Under the pieces are notes generated by a model. It did no database searches. It saw nothing but the letters and a program-made list of their open reading frames with translations, and was not told where the DNA came from. Below, one piece after another: positions 9,585 to 18,456 of a stretch of 34,276 bases of DNA. The stretch comes from Thiocapsa sp. (lineage in GTDB: Bacteria > Pseudomonadota > Gammaproteobacteria > Chromatiales > Chromatiaceae), in the NCBI RefSeq assembly GCF_011390875.1, contig NZ_JAABRP010000022.1, positions 1 through 34,276 of the forward strand, given 5' to 3'. Position numbers and translations under genes: made by a program. Positions within the stretch are counted from its first letter, which is position 1. Every line of letters begins with the position of its first letter.

Positions 9585-10259
9585 TCACCAACTCGTAAAG
9601 TCATCGGCGTTGCCGTTCCGGCACACGGCAGGCACAAATGGACGCCGCGCGACTTGATCGTTGACGATACAGCGAAAACGCACGCCGCCATCGGTACCCT
9701 TTGCCTGAAGGCATAGACCGATATCGACATTGCCGGTGACCTTTGACCCGATCGTCCGCAGTACCAGGAGGCCGCAATTACCGGCTGTGGGGCAGTTCGA
9801 CTTGACCTGCCACTCAAGATGGCTCCAGAGATCGCTCTCGAATCCGAAGACATCCTCGAATAAAGCTCGCTCTGTTTTCGTCTTGCCGAATCCCGGATCC
9901 GAGGAGTTGATCCCACCCCAGCCCAAATCCTCTAAAGAGGCGGGCATCGAGCCTGTCGACGCATAGTGCTCCGCAATCGCAGGCTTTGCACCGGACATCA
10001 GCCCCAGGCCCTCGCTGACGCGCGCTCGGATCACATAGTTCTGATACGCCGGCACGGCGAGTGCCGCCAAGATCCCGATGATGGCCACGACGATCATCAA
10101 CTCTACGAGCGTGAAACCGCTCGCTCGATTACCCTTGATGCGACGCAACCCCTTGCGCTCGAACCGCTGAGAGCGCGATACAACATCGAAGCTCCACCCT
10201 GGGCTACACGGGTGCAAACCGAGGGATGCGAGGTCGCTGACCCGCAATCGTGAAGCCAT
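9585..10259 (-). CDS. pilA: Type IV pilin (PilA-like major pilin)
   Basis: Prepilin motif [44 protein letters not shown] at 10259 is preceded by GCGGAG-N7. The ORF-track start at 10382 lies upstream of the predicted promoter. Confidence 0.82.
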   Translation of the reverse strand: MASRLRVSDLASLGLHPCSPGWSFDVVSRSQRFERKGLRRIKGNRASGFTLVELMIVVAIIGILAALAVPAYQNYVIRARVSEGLGLMSGAKPAIAEHYASTGSMPASLEDLGWGGINSSDPGFGKTKTERALFEDVFGFESDLWSHLEWQVKSNCPTAGNCGLLVLRTIGSKVTGNVDIGLCLQAKGTDGGVRFRCIVNDQVARRPFVPAVCRNGNADDFTSW

Positions 10260-10317
10260 TTTGAATCTCCGCAATTCCGACGGACTCGAAATACTTTCCG
10301 ATTCTCGGAAATCGGAA

Positions 10318-10333
10318 TGCAAGTCCGGGGCCA
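10318..10333 (-). promoter_or_regulatory. Sigma-54 (RpoN) -24/-12 promoter for the pilin gene
   Basis: Minus-strand TGGCCCCGGACTTGCA: GG-N10-GC spacing and close to TGGCACG-N4-TTGCA. Predicted start near 10307, about 48 nt upstream of the ATG. Confidence 0.7.
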
Positions 10334-10604
10334 TGAGCAAACACCCTTTTTTCGCCGGGATGGTGCCTGAGACCGAACGCAAAATGCCGCTAAGTCACCT
10401 TTTTCGCGCGGTGTATCACCGTCTCAATCGGCGAAATCGGCGCTCTCGACCTGACCCGGATCCGGCCGAAGAGCCGCCTGCGGTACGACCCGCAGAGCGC
10501 CGCACGGGCACGGCATGGTAACCTTTCACAGCCACTTTCACCCCCCCGATCGATCGCCCATGGCGACGGCAATCGGGTTCCCTGTTTCCCGGAGACCAAG
10601 CACC

Positions 10605-10994
10605 ATGTCCACCGCCCCGAGCCGTGCGCTCGAGACCTTTCCCAACCCACAGCCCGAGCGTGACTACAGCATCCGGATCCAGATCCCGGAGTTCACCTGT
10701 CTGTGCCCCAAGACCGGACAGCCGGACTTTGCGGAGCTGACGCTGGAGTATGTCCCGGAGGCGCGTTGCGTGGAGCTCAAGGCGCTGAAACTCTACGTCT
10801 GGACCTATCGCGACCAAGGTGCCTTTCACGAGGCGGTGACCAACGAGATCCTCGGCGACCTGGTCGCGGCGACCGAGCCGCGCTTCATGCGTCTGACCGC
10901 GGCCTTCAATGTCCGCGGCGGGATCTACACGACGGTGGTCGCCGAACATCGCGCCGCCGGTTGGCGCCCGGCGGATCCCGTCCAGCTCCCCTGA
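10605..10994 (+). CDS. queF: NADPH-dependent 7-cyano-7-deazaguanine (preQ0) reductase
   Basis: ORF track 10515-10994, likely start MSTAPSRA at 10605. [53 protein letters not shown] is typical of unimodular QueF. Confidence 0.95.
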   Translation: MSTAPSRALETFPNPQPERDYSIRIQIPEFTCLCPKTGQPDFAELTLEYVPEARCVELKALKLYVWTYRDQGAFHEAVTNEILGDLVAATEPRFMRLTAAFNVRGGIYTTVVAEHRAAGWRPADPVQLP

Positions 10995-11029
10995 TCTCGG
11001 CGGTTCCCCGGCAGGGATTCCGAAACCCG

Positions 11030-12337
11030 ATGGCACACGGCGCCAGGTCGACGCGCGGTCTGGCCTGGATCGGTATCGATCTCGGCACATCCGGCTGTCG
11101 CGCGGTAGCGATCGACGCAGCCGGCAGGGAGCTCGCTTCGGCACGCACCTGCCTTGCCGGGCCGCTGAGCCCGGCTCCCGGCCGGTACGAACAGGATCCC
11201 GAGCTGTGGTGGCAGGTGGTGCTCGACACCCTGACGCAGGTCGGCGCCGCTCTGCCGCCCGGGCGAGAGGCGGCGGCCATCTGTCTCGACGCTACCTCCG
11301 CCACCCTCCTGCTGACGACGCCCGACGGCAAGCCGTGCGGGCCCGCGCTCATGTACAACGACCGGCGCGCGGTTGCGGAGTCGGCCCTGATCGATGCGGT
11401 GGCCCCACCGGACAGCCCGGCGCGCGGGCCAAGCGCAAGTCTCGCCAAGCTCATGCATCTGAGCAGACAACGCCCACGTACCACCGCGCTGGCGCTGCAC
11501 CAAGCGGACTGGATCCTCGGGCGCCTGACCGGGCACCATGGTGTCAGCGACTGGAACAATGCCTTGAAGCTGGGGTACGACACCGAGCATCTGCGCTGGC
11601 CGGATTGGGTGTCGGCGCTGATCCCCGACGGGATTCGCCTGCCGCATGTCGTCGCACCCGGTGATCCGATCGGCCCCCTCGACACAACCCTCGCGGACCG
11701 GCTCGGCTGGCCGTCGACCGTTCAGGTTCTTGCCGGGACAACGGACAGCACGGCCGCAGTGATTGCCGCCGGGGCACAGCAGCCCGGCGATGCGGTCACC
11801 TGCCTGGGCAGCACGCTGGTTCTGAAGATCCTGTCGGAGCGTCCGGTGACGGCTTCCGCCTACGGGATCTACAGCCATCGCTTCGGCGACGCTTGGTTGG
11901 TCGGAGGCGCATCCAACAGCGGCGGCGCGGTCTTGCGCAGGTACTTCAGCAACGCCGAGATCGCCTCGCTCAGCCTCGGGATCGATCCCGAGAGACCATC
12001 CGGCCTGGATTATTACCCGCTCATCGGAACCGGCGAGCGCTTTCCGAGGAACGATCCCGGCCTCGCACCTCGCCTATCACCGCGCCCGAGCGAGCCGCAG
12101 GACTTCCTGCACGGTCTCCTGGAAGGCATCGCCCGCATCGAGGCGGAAGGCTACGCGCGGCTGGCCGAGCTGGGCGCACCGCCGCCTCGGCGGATCGCGA
12201 GCATCGGAGGTGGCGCGGCGAATCCGACTTGGACGGCGATGCGCACCCAGATCCTCGGAATCCCGGTGATGAGCGCCGAGCATCAGGATGCCGCTTACGG
12301 TGCCGCCCTGCTCGCCCTGACGCGCAAGAGGCTGTAG
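11030..12337 (+). CDS. FGGY-family carbohydrate kinase (D-ribulose kinase / XK-1-like)
   Basis: Start MAHGARSTRGLAWIGIDLGTSGCRAVAID; LDATSATLLL, LAGTTDSTAAVIAAGA, SIGGGAANPTW motifs. 35 nt downstream of queF on the same strand. Confidence 0.85.
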   Translation: MAHGARSTRGLAWIGIDLGTSGCRAVAIDAAGRELASARTCLAGPLSPAPGRYEQDPELWWQVVLDTLTQVGAALPPGREAAAICLDATSATLLLTTPDGKPCGPALMYNDRRAVAESALIDAVAPPDSPARGPSASLAKLMHLSRQRPRTTALALHQADWILGRLTGHHGVSDWNNALKLGYDTEHLRWPDWVSALIPDGIRLPHVVAPGDPIGPLDTTLADRLGWPSTVQVLAGTTDSTAAVIAAGAQQPGDAVTCLGSTLVLKILSERPVTASAYGIYSHRFGDAWLVGGASNSGGAVLRRYFSNAEIASLSLGIDPERPSGLDYYPLIGTGERFPRNDPGLAPRLSPRPSEPQDFLHGLLEGIARIEAEGYARLAELGAPPPRRIASIGGGAANPTWTAMRTQILGIPVMSAEHQDAAYGAALLALTRKRL

Positions 12338-12367
12338 TCCGGTGGAACAGACCCTCGGCGCGGCGCG

Positions 12368-14440
12368 TCAGCTCGGTTCCGACGGCCGTCCCAAGAGATA
12401 CCCCGAGCCCCAATCGACGCCCAGCTCGAGGAGCCGTTGTAAGGTGCTCTCGTCTTCGATTTGCTTGGCAATGGTCGTAATGCCGAGATCCTTCGCGGAG
12501 TGCTGAATCGTGGCCAAGATGGACTGCGCACGCGCGGATTCGCTGGCCAACCGAACGAGGTTCGCATCGAGCTGGATAAAGCTGACCGGCAGATGGATCA
12601 AAAAGCGAAACGACGAGGCGTCTCCTCCGTAGTCGCTCACCGCGATCTTGCATCCCAGGTCCAGCAGGGGCGCCAGCGCCCGTGCGACCTGCTCCGTTTC
12701 TGCCGTAATCTGTCGCTCGTTGAGCGTCAGCACCAGGGGCAGCGCGCCGTTCGCAGTCTTGCACACCCCGTCCAGCTCGCGCGCCAAGGCCATCAGGATG
12801 TCCGGATGGCGGACCAGGTCTCCCGACAGGTGCACGAAGTCGAACAGCGGGCTTTCAGTCGATTCACCGGGAAATTTGAGCCGGGCCGCGGTCGCACTCA
12901 GGAGCATGCTGTCGATGCGATGCAGCAGGCCAAGCTGCTCGGCGATCTCGATGAAGGCGGATGCGGCCAGGATACGGCCGTCCGCAGCAACGATGCGGGC
13001 CAACGATTCTTCGGCGACAACCCGGCGATCACGAAGGTCGAGGATGGGCTGAAACGCCGGAAGGATGCGTGCGGTCTGAAGCGCTGACTGGACCAAAACA
13101 GCCATCGAAACCGCGTAAACGCCGCTGTCGTTTCCGTCGTAGCACACCCGGTTCCGTCCTGCGTTCTTGGCATGGTAGAGGGCCATATCCGCTCGGGCCA
13201 AAACGTCCCGCGGATCACCCTCGTCGGAATGGCAGGTCGCAAAACCGATGCTCAAGGTCACGCGAATCTCCTGGCCATTGATCTCGAGTGACCGAGCGGC
13301 GACGCTCTCGCGAATGCGCTCGAGACCGGTTCGCGCCTGCACCTCGTTCGTCTCGGGCAGCGCGATCACGAATTCCTCGCCACCCCAACGCCCCAGCCAA
13401 TCGGCTTGCCGTACCTCCCGGAGCAATATCGCAGATACGCGTTTCAATACCTCGTCACCGACACCATGGCCATAGGCGTCATTGACGAGCTTGAAGTGGT
13501 CGAGGTCCAGGATTGCAAGACAGCACGGCCTGCCCGAACGCAGACCCTGGGCATGAATCCGCTGCACCGACTGCCAGACGCCGCGTCGATTCAGCAGGCC
13601 GGTCAACTCGTCGTGACCGACGAGGTACTCGAGCTTCAACTCCGCGACCTTGCGCCGGGTGACGTCGATGTGGGTGCCGGCGATACGTATGGCATTGCCG
13701 TCCGCGTCCCGCTCGTAGATCCGGGCACGGTCCTGGATCCAGACCCAATGCCCGTCACGATGACGCATTCGGTACTCCGCCTCGAACCGATCGAGGCCGC
13801 CACCCGTCACCGGCTCGGCAAGGGCCGCGACGCGGTCGCGATCGTCCGGATGCAGCATCTGTCGCCAGCTCTCGAGATTGATTTGAATCTCGCCGACGCC
13901 ATAGCCGAGCATGGCCAAATAGCGGGCATCGACCGTCATGTCCAAGGACAAAACGGAGCCGTCGTAAAGACCGATTTCGCCGCCCTCAACGGCAAGCTCG
14001 AACCGCCGCGTTGCCGCCGCCAATTCGGCCTCGGTCTCTTTGCGCTCGGTCACGTCGCGTCCGACACCGATGATCGCCGAGACCCGTCCGTCGGGATCCA
14101 GGACCGCGGTATCGGACCACGCGAACCATCGCCAGCCGTCGACGGTCAAGGCCCGTTGCTCGATGGTACAGGTATGCGGAGGCTTGAGAAGTTTCGCCAT
14201 CGCCGCCGCGGTTGCGGCTCGGTCGTCCTCGTGCACAGAGGGCATGAAGGTGCGCCCGATCAGCTCGGCCTTGGTTCGACCGAAGGTACGACAATAACTG
14301 GGACTGACGAACAGGAAGCGACCCTCGGGGTCGACCTTCACGACAAGATCCGTCTGATTCTCGATCAGCAGGCGATAGTCTTCGTCGGGCGTCTGGTCCA
14401 CACCCTGTGCCAACGTCTGCTCAGCCTTGTCTTGGGTCAT
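12368..14440 (-). CDS. PAS/PAC-GGDEF-EAL protein with degenerate EAL domain
   Basis: 690 aa. Two PAS regions; GRWGGEEFVIALPE with upstream RQAD I-site; C-terminal EAL-like fold (FQPILDLRDRRVVAEESLARI ... AVSDYGGDASSFRFLIHLPVSFIQLD ... IAKQIED). Confidence 0.92.
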   Translation of the reverse strand: MTQDKAEQTLAQGVDQTPDEDYRLLIENQTDLVVKVDPEGRFLFVSPSYCRTFGRTKAELIGRTFMPSVHEDDRAATAAAMAKLLKPPHTCTIEQRALTVDGWRWFAWSDTAVLDPDGRVSAIIGVGRDVTERKETEAELAAATRRFELAVEGGEIGLYDGSVLSLDMTVDARYLAMLGYGVGEIQINLESWRQMLHPDDRDRVAALAEPVTGGGLDRFEAEYRMRHRDGHWVWIQDRARIYERDADGNAIRIAGTHIDVTRRKVAELKLEYLVGHDELTGLLNRRGVWQSVQRIHAQGLRSGRPCCLAILDLDHFKLVNDAYGHGVGDEVLKRVSAILLREVRQADWLGRWGGEEFVIALPETNEVQARTGLERIRESVAARSLEINGQEIRVTLSIGFATCHSDEGDPRDVLARADMALYHAKNAGRNRVCYDGNDSGVYAVSMAVLVQSALQTARILPAFQPILDLRDRRVVAEESLARIVAADGRILAASAFIEIAEQLGLLHRIDSMLLSATAARLKFPGESTESPLFDFVHLSGDLVRHPDILMALARELDGVCKTANGALPLVLTLNERQITAETEQVARALAPLLDLGCKIAVSDYGGDASSFRFLIHLPVSFIQLDANLVRLASESARAQSILATIQHSAKDLGITTIAKQIEDESTLQRLLELGVDWGSGYLLGRPSEPS

Positions 14441-14673
14441 GGACCGGATCGCGCTGTGATGGGCTCGGGAGCGCGCTTCCGGTCATCAGCGATCGATCAA
14501 CCGGAGACGCCTCACCGCGTTACGTCAGCAACCTCGCCCCGAGGGATTCCGAGGCCATCGCGTCAGGCATCAGCCAAAAGGAAACCGAGCCCGGCATCCG
14601 GGGCGGGATACCACAAGCGGGAGGTTAGCGCGCCGCCGCTGTCAGGTCGAGCCCGGGTGTCGGACAAACGAGA

Positions 14674-14867
14674 TAAACCGCACTCGGTGCGGTGTACGTC
14701 GCTTGTTGGATTGGCTTGGCCGCGCCAGCTCCGGCAACTGGCGGAGCTGGCGCGACTTAAAGCATTAAAAAATATTAAATTTTAAACCGCGCCGGATCCA
14801 GCGGTGATCAAGTCTGCCGGGGCCGATCCCATCCAAAAACATCGCATACCGCACTGGGCGCGGTTTA
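14674..14867. repeat. Composite (paired) TIR element, copies B' (14674-14760) and B (14783-14867) in inverted orientation
   Basis: taaaccgcactcggtgcggtgtacgtc...ggcgcgacttaa - agcattaaaaaatattaaattt linker - taaaccgcgccggatcc...cgcataccgcactgggcgcggttta. B' contains a perfect 11-bp hairpin cgccagctccg/cggagctggcg. Confidence 0.85.
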
Positions 14868-14977
14868 AGCCTCGATGTGAAAATTCACACACGCTGATCC
14901 GATCCACCGAACGAGGACATGCCGAGCTCGCTCCGACCCTCCCGCGCCGTCGCGGACCGCGGATTCAAGACGTGGCG

Positions 14978-15850
14978 TCAATCGCGCTGCGCCGCATCCA
15001 CATAGCGATCGCGAGCCGCCTTGGCTCGCTCGAAGATGGCCAGCAGGCGCTCGCCGTCGGCGCTGCGAATACTCTCTGCGAGATCGGTCATCTCGATGCC
15101 GAAGCGCGCCAGCATGGCGCTCAATGCCTCGCGATTTGCGATACAAATGTCGCGCCACATGACTGGGTTGCTCGAGGCGATACGGGTGAAGTCTCGGAAA
15201 CCACCGGCGGCATAGCGAAAGATCTCGTCGTTCTCGCGCATGCGCGCCAGCGCATCGACCAGCCCATAAGCGAGCATGTGGGGCAGATGGCTGGTGGCCG
15301 CGAGTACCTCGTCGTGATGCGCGACGGACATACAGGTCACCTCGGCTCCGCAGGTCTCCCACATCGCGGTGACCCGTGCGAGCGCGTCGGCATCGGTCTC
15401 GGGCAGCGGGGTCAGGATAACGCGACGCTGCCGGTAAAGCTCGGCGACGGATGCCTCCACGCCGCTATGCTCGGTCCCGGCGATCGGATGGCCGGGGACC
15501 AGTCGCGGCGGCACCCCGCCGAAGACACCGCTCGCATCCGCCACCACGCTGCCTTTCACGCTGCCCCCGTCGGTCACCACCGCCGCAGGGTCGAGCCGGT
15601 CGCGGATCGCCTCGAAGACACCGCGCATGGCGCCGAGCGGCACGGAGACAAACACCATGTCCGCACCCGTCACCGCCTCGGCGGGATCCTGCGTCAGCAG
15701 ATCGACCACACCCAACTCACGCGCCCGCTCGAGGTTGGCAAGCCCGCGCCCGCAGCCGATGACCTGCCGCACGGCTCCGGCCTCGCGCAGGGCTCGGGCG
15801 AGGGATCCGCCGATGAGTCCAACCCCGATGATCGCCAGCCGCTCGATCAT
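14978..15850 (-). CDS. tyrA: Prephenate dehydrogenase
   Basis: 290 aa; MIERLAIIGVGLIGGSLARALREAGAVRQVIGCGR, DGGSVKGSV, PGHPIAGTEHSGVEA. 4-nt overlap with hisC. Confidence 0.93.
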   Translation of the reverse strand: MIERLAIIGVGLIGGSLARALREAGAVRQVIGCGRGLANLERARELGVVDLLTQDPAEAVTGADMVFVSVPLGAMRGVFEAIRDRLDPAAVVTDGGSVKGSVVADASGVFGGVPPRLVPGHPIAGTEHSGVEASVAELYRQRRVILTPLPETDADALARVTAMWETCGAEVTCMSVAHHDEVLAATSHLPHMLAYGLVDALARMRENDEIFRYAAGGFRDFTRIASSNPVMWRDICIANREALSAMLARFGIEMTDLAESIRSADGERLLAIFERAKAARDRYVDAAQRD

Positions 15851-16989
15851 GACGCGAGAACGTCCTCGAGCGCGGCGATGCAGCGGGCGTTCTCGGACTC
15901 CAGACCGATGCTGATCCGCAGGTGGTTGGGCAGACCGTAGTTGCCGACCGGTCGCACGATGACGCCGCGTTTCAGCAGGTCATGATTCACCGGACCGGCC
16001 GGTCGGCCGACATCGACCGTGATGAAGTTGCCGACCGACGGGATGTACGCGAGGCCCATGCGCTGGAAGGCGTTAAGGTACTGCCGCATCCCCGCACGGT
16101 TGAGCTCGACCGACGCACGCACATGCTCGCGATCGCCGATTGCAGCGGCCGCGGCGGCCTGAGCGAACGCGTTGACATTGAAGGGCTGACGCACCCGATT
16201 GAGCAGATCCGCCACCTGCGGATCGCTGAGCCCGTACCCGACTCGCAGCGCGGCCAAACCATGGGCCTTCGCGAAGGTCCGGGTCACGATGAGATTCGGA
16301 AACTGTTCGAGCCAGTGCGTGGCATCCGGGAAGTCCGGCTCGCCGACGTACTCCGTATAGGCCTCGTCGATCACGACGATGCAGGTCCCTGGTATGGCCT
16401 CGATGAATGACTTCAGCGGCGCGGCCGCCAACCAGGTCCCGGTCGGATTGTTCGGGTTGGCGATCCAGACCACGCGGGTCTTGTCCGATACGAGACGGGC
16501 CATCGCGTCGAGATCGTTACCGTGATCGCGCGCCTTGGCGACTCGAGCGGTCGCACCGACCGCCTGAGTCGAGATGGGATAGACCGCAAAGGCATGTTCG
16601 GAAAAGACCGACTCCACACCCGGATACAGGAAGGTCCGGGCGATCAGGTCGAGCACGTCGTTCGATCCGTTCCCGATGGTCACGGCGGTCTGCGGAACAC
16701 CGTGAAACTCGGCGAGCACACGGCGCAGCTCGAACCCGCCGCCATCGGGATAGCGACCGATCTCGCCCATCAAACCGGCGATTGCCTCGCGCGCCCGCGG
16801 GCCGGGGCCCAACGGATTCTCGTTCGAGGCCAGCTTCACCGAGTCGCGAATACCGAGCTCGCGCTCCAGCTCCGAGACCGGCTTGCCGGGGACGTAAGGC
16901 GTAAGTCCGGCGATTCCGGGGGCGGTGAGAGGAAGGAAGGGATTGTCTTGGACAGTCATGAGTAGCGGTTCGGGTTCAAGTGTTGGCAT
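15847..16989 (-). CDS. hisC: Histidinol-phosphate / aromatic aminotransferase
   Basis: 380 aa; SVKLASNENPLGPGPRAREAI, NPNNPTGTW, VVIDEAYTEYV, TRTFAKAHGLAALRVGYG. ATG 16989 has GAGGG-N8; an alternative internal ATG is at 16959. Confidence 0.93.
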   Translation of the reverse strand: MPTLEPEPLLMTVQDNPFLPLTAPGIAGLTPYVPGKPVSELERELGIRDSVKLASNENPLGPGPRAREAIAGLMGEIGRYPDGGGFELRRVLAEFHGVPQTAVTIGNGSNDVLDLIARTFLYPGVESVFSEHAFAVYPISTQAVGATARVAKARDHGNDLDAMARLVSDKTRVVWIANPNNPTGTWLAAAPLKSFIEAIPGTCIVVIDEAYTEYVGEPDFPDATHWLEQFPNLIVTRTFAKAHGLAALRVGYGLSDPQVADLLNRVRQPFNVNAFAQAAAAAAIGDREHVRASVELNRAGMRQYLNAFQRMGLAYIPSVGNFITVDVGRPAGPVNHDLLKRGVIVRPVGNYGLPNHLRISIGLESENARCIAALEDVLAS

Positions 16990-17021
16990 TTGGACGCCCT
17001 CGATCGGCAGAACAATCGAAG

Positions 17022-17168
17022 GCTCGACATGATAAACGCCTCGAAGAGACCGTCGGACAAACGAAATCCTCGATCATTCGCTTTCACGAGAATCTGCTTC
17101 GCGGATTCCGCATCCAGGATCTCACGCTGGACCGCAAGCGACAGGAGGCCGACCAATCCGAGCACTCC
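17022..17168 (-). pseudogene. Remnant of the C-terminal part of a DUF3368 (PIN-like, VapC-type) protein
   Basis: Frame reads GVLGLVGLLSLAVQREILDAESAKQILVKANDRGFRLSDGLFEAFIMSS, resembling the DUF3368 C-terminus (GTLGLL...GFRISDxLYExxL). No N-terminal PIN region is in frame upstream. Confidence 0.5.
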
Positions 17169-17349
17169 GTAAAAGGGGAATCGAAGTATAGCAGAGTGGC
17201 TTGAACAGACCTCCGGGGACGCGCAGCAGACGGGGTTTTTGGCGCAGATCATGCCTAAGTACTTGAGCACTTAAGCGCCCGGAGGCCGCACATCGAAGCG
17301 AACCCGTCCGTGATCGTGAAGCCTGTCATACCGGACGCGGCCCGAAGGT

Positions 17350-18456
17350 TCAAAGCACCGCTAATGGATAAGATCCGAGCACCTTGAACAAGAGCGATGC
17401 CTGCCTGAGGTTCTCGAGCGCGAGCGCGACCTTCGGGTCGTCTCTATGACCCATGATGTCGATGAAGAAGACATAGTCCCAGATGCCGCGGCGTGAGGGG
17501 CGCGACTCGATGCGGGTCATGCTGATGCCGTGGGCGGCCAAAGGTGTCAGCAGATTGTGGAGGCCGCCGGCATGGTTGCGGCAAGAGAGAAGTAGGCTGG
17601 TCTTGTCCTGGCCTTGGCCGCTCGGCCGAGAGTCCTGCGGACCGATGACGAGGAAGCGGGTGGTGTTGCCGGGTTCGTCTTCAATGCGCTCGGCGAGCAC
17701 CTTGAGTCGGTAAATCTCGGCGGCCTGTAGACCCGCGACAGCCGCGGCATCCTCCTCCGTCGCAGCGGTCCGTGCGGCCTCGGCATTGCTGCCGACGGCG
17801 ATGCGCTCGGCGTTCGGGAGATGGCGATCGAGCCAGCCGCGGCATTGTGCCAAGGACTGCTGATGCGAATACAGGGTGCGGATCGCGCAGAGATCCTCGG
17901 TCACGCTCATGAGGTGATGGTGGATCCGCAGGCTCACCTCGCCGGTGATCATTAGGGGCGAGGTCATGAACATGTCCAGGGTATGGCTGACCACGCCCTC
18001 GGTCGAGTTCTCGACCGGGACCACGCCGAAATCGCAGGAGCCGGCCTCCACCTCGCGAAAGATCTCGCCGATGGTGGCCAAGGCAAATGTCTTCACCGAA
18101 TGGCCGAAGTGCTTGATGGCCGCAGCCTGTGTGAAGGTTCCGGCCGGACCGAGAAAGGCGACGTTGAGCGGACGTTCGAGGGCCAGACAGGCTGACATGA
18201 TCTCGCGAAAGAGTCGGGCGACCTCTTCGCCGTCGAGTGGACCGGGGTTGGCGGCCTTGATGCGACGCAGGACCGCGACCTCGCGCTCGGGTCGATAGAA
18301 CTGCACCCGATTGCCGTCCGCCGAGGTCTTGATGTGGGCGACCTGTTGGGCGCAACTGGCGCGCTCGCTGATCAGACGAAGCAGTTCAAGATCGATCGCG
18401 TCGATCCGATTCCGCACGTCTTCCAAGGCGTCGCCCTGTGCGCTGTTTTGCTCCAT
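17350..18456 (-). CDS. pheA: Bifunctional chorismate mutase / prephenate dehydratase (P-protein)
   Basis: 368 aa; LEDVRNRIDAIDLELLRLISERASCAQQVA, NVAFLGPAGTFTQAAAIKHFG, ESRPSRRGIWDYVFFIDIMGH. ATG overlaps the serA stop by 1 nt. Confidence 0.96.
   Translation of the reverse strand: MEQNSAQGDALEDVRNRIDAIDLELLRLISERASCAQQVAHIKTSADGNRVQFYRPEREVAVLRRIKAANPGPLDGEEVARLFREIMSACLALERPLNVAFLGPAGTFTQAAAIKHFGHSVKTFALATIGEIFREVEAGSCDFGVVPVENSTEGVVSHTLDMFMTSPLMITGEVSLRIHHHLMSVTEDLCAIRTLYSHQQSLAQCRGWLDRHLPNAERIAVGSNAEAARTAATEEDAAAVAGLQAAEIYRLKVLAERIEDEPGNTTRFLVIGPQDSRPSGQGQDKTSLLLSCRNHAGGLHNLLTPLAAHGISMTRIESRPSRRGIWDYVFFIDIMGHRDDPKVALALENLRQASLLFKVLGSYPLAVL

Noticed and set aside
10995-11029. preQ1 riboswitch or other RNA regulator near queF
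   Set aside because: No preQ1-I/II/III consensus found upstream of queF or in the queF-kinase gap.
14876-14889. tgtgaa-aa-ttcaca dyad downstream of tyrA
   Set aside because: Short palindrome with no promoter context; plausible by chance in this length of sequence.
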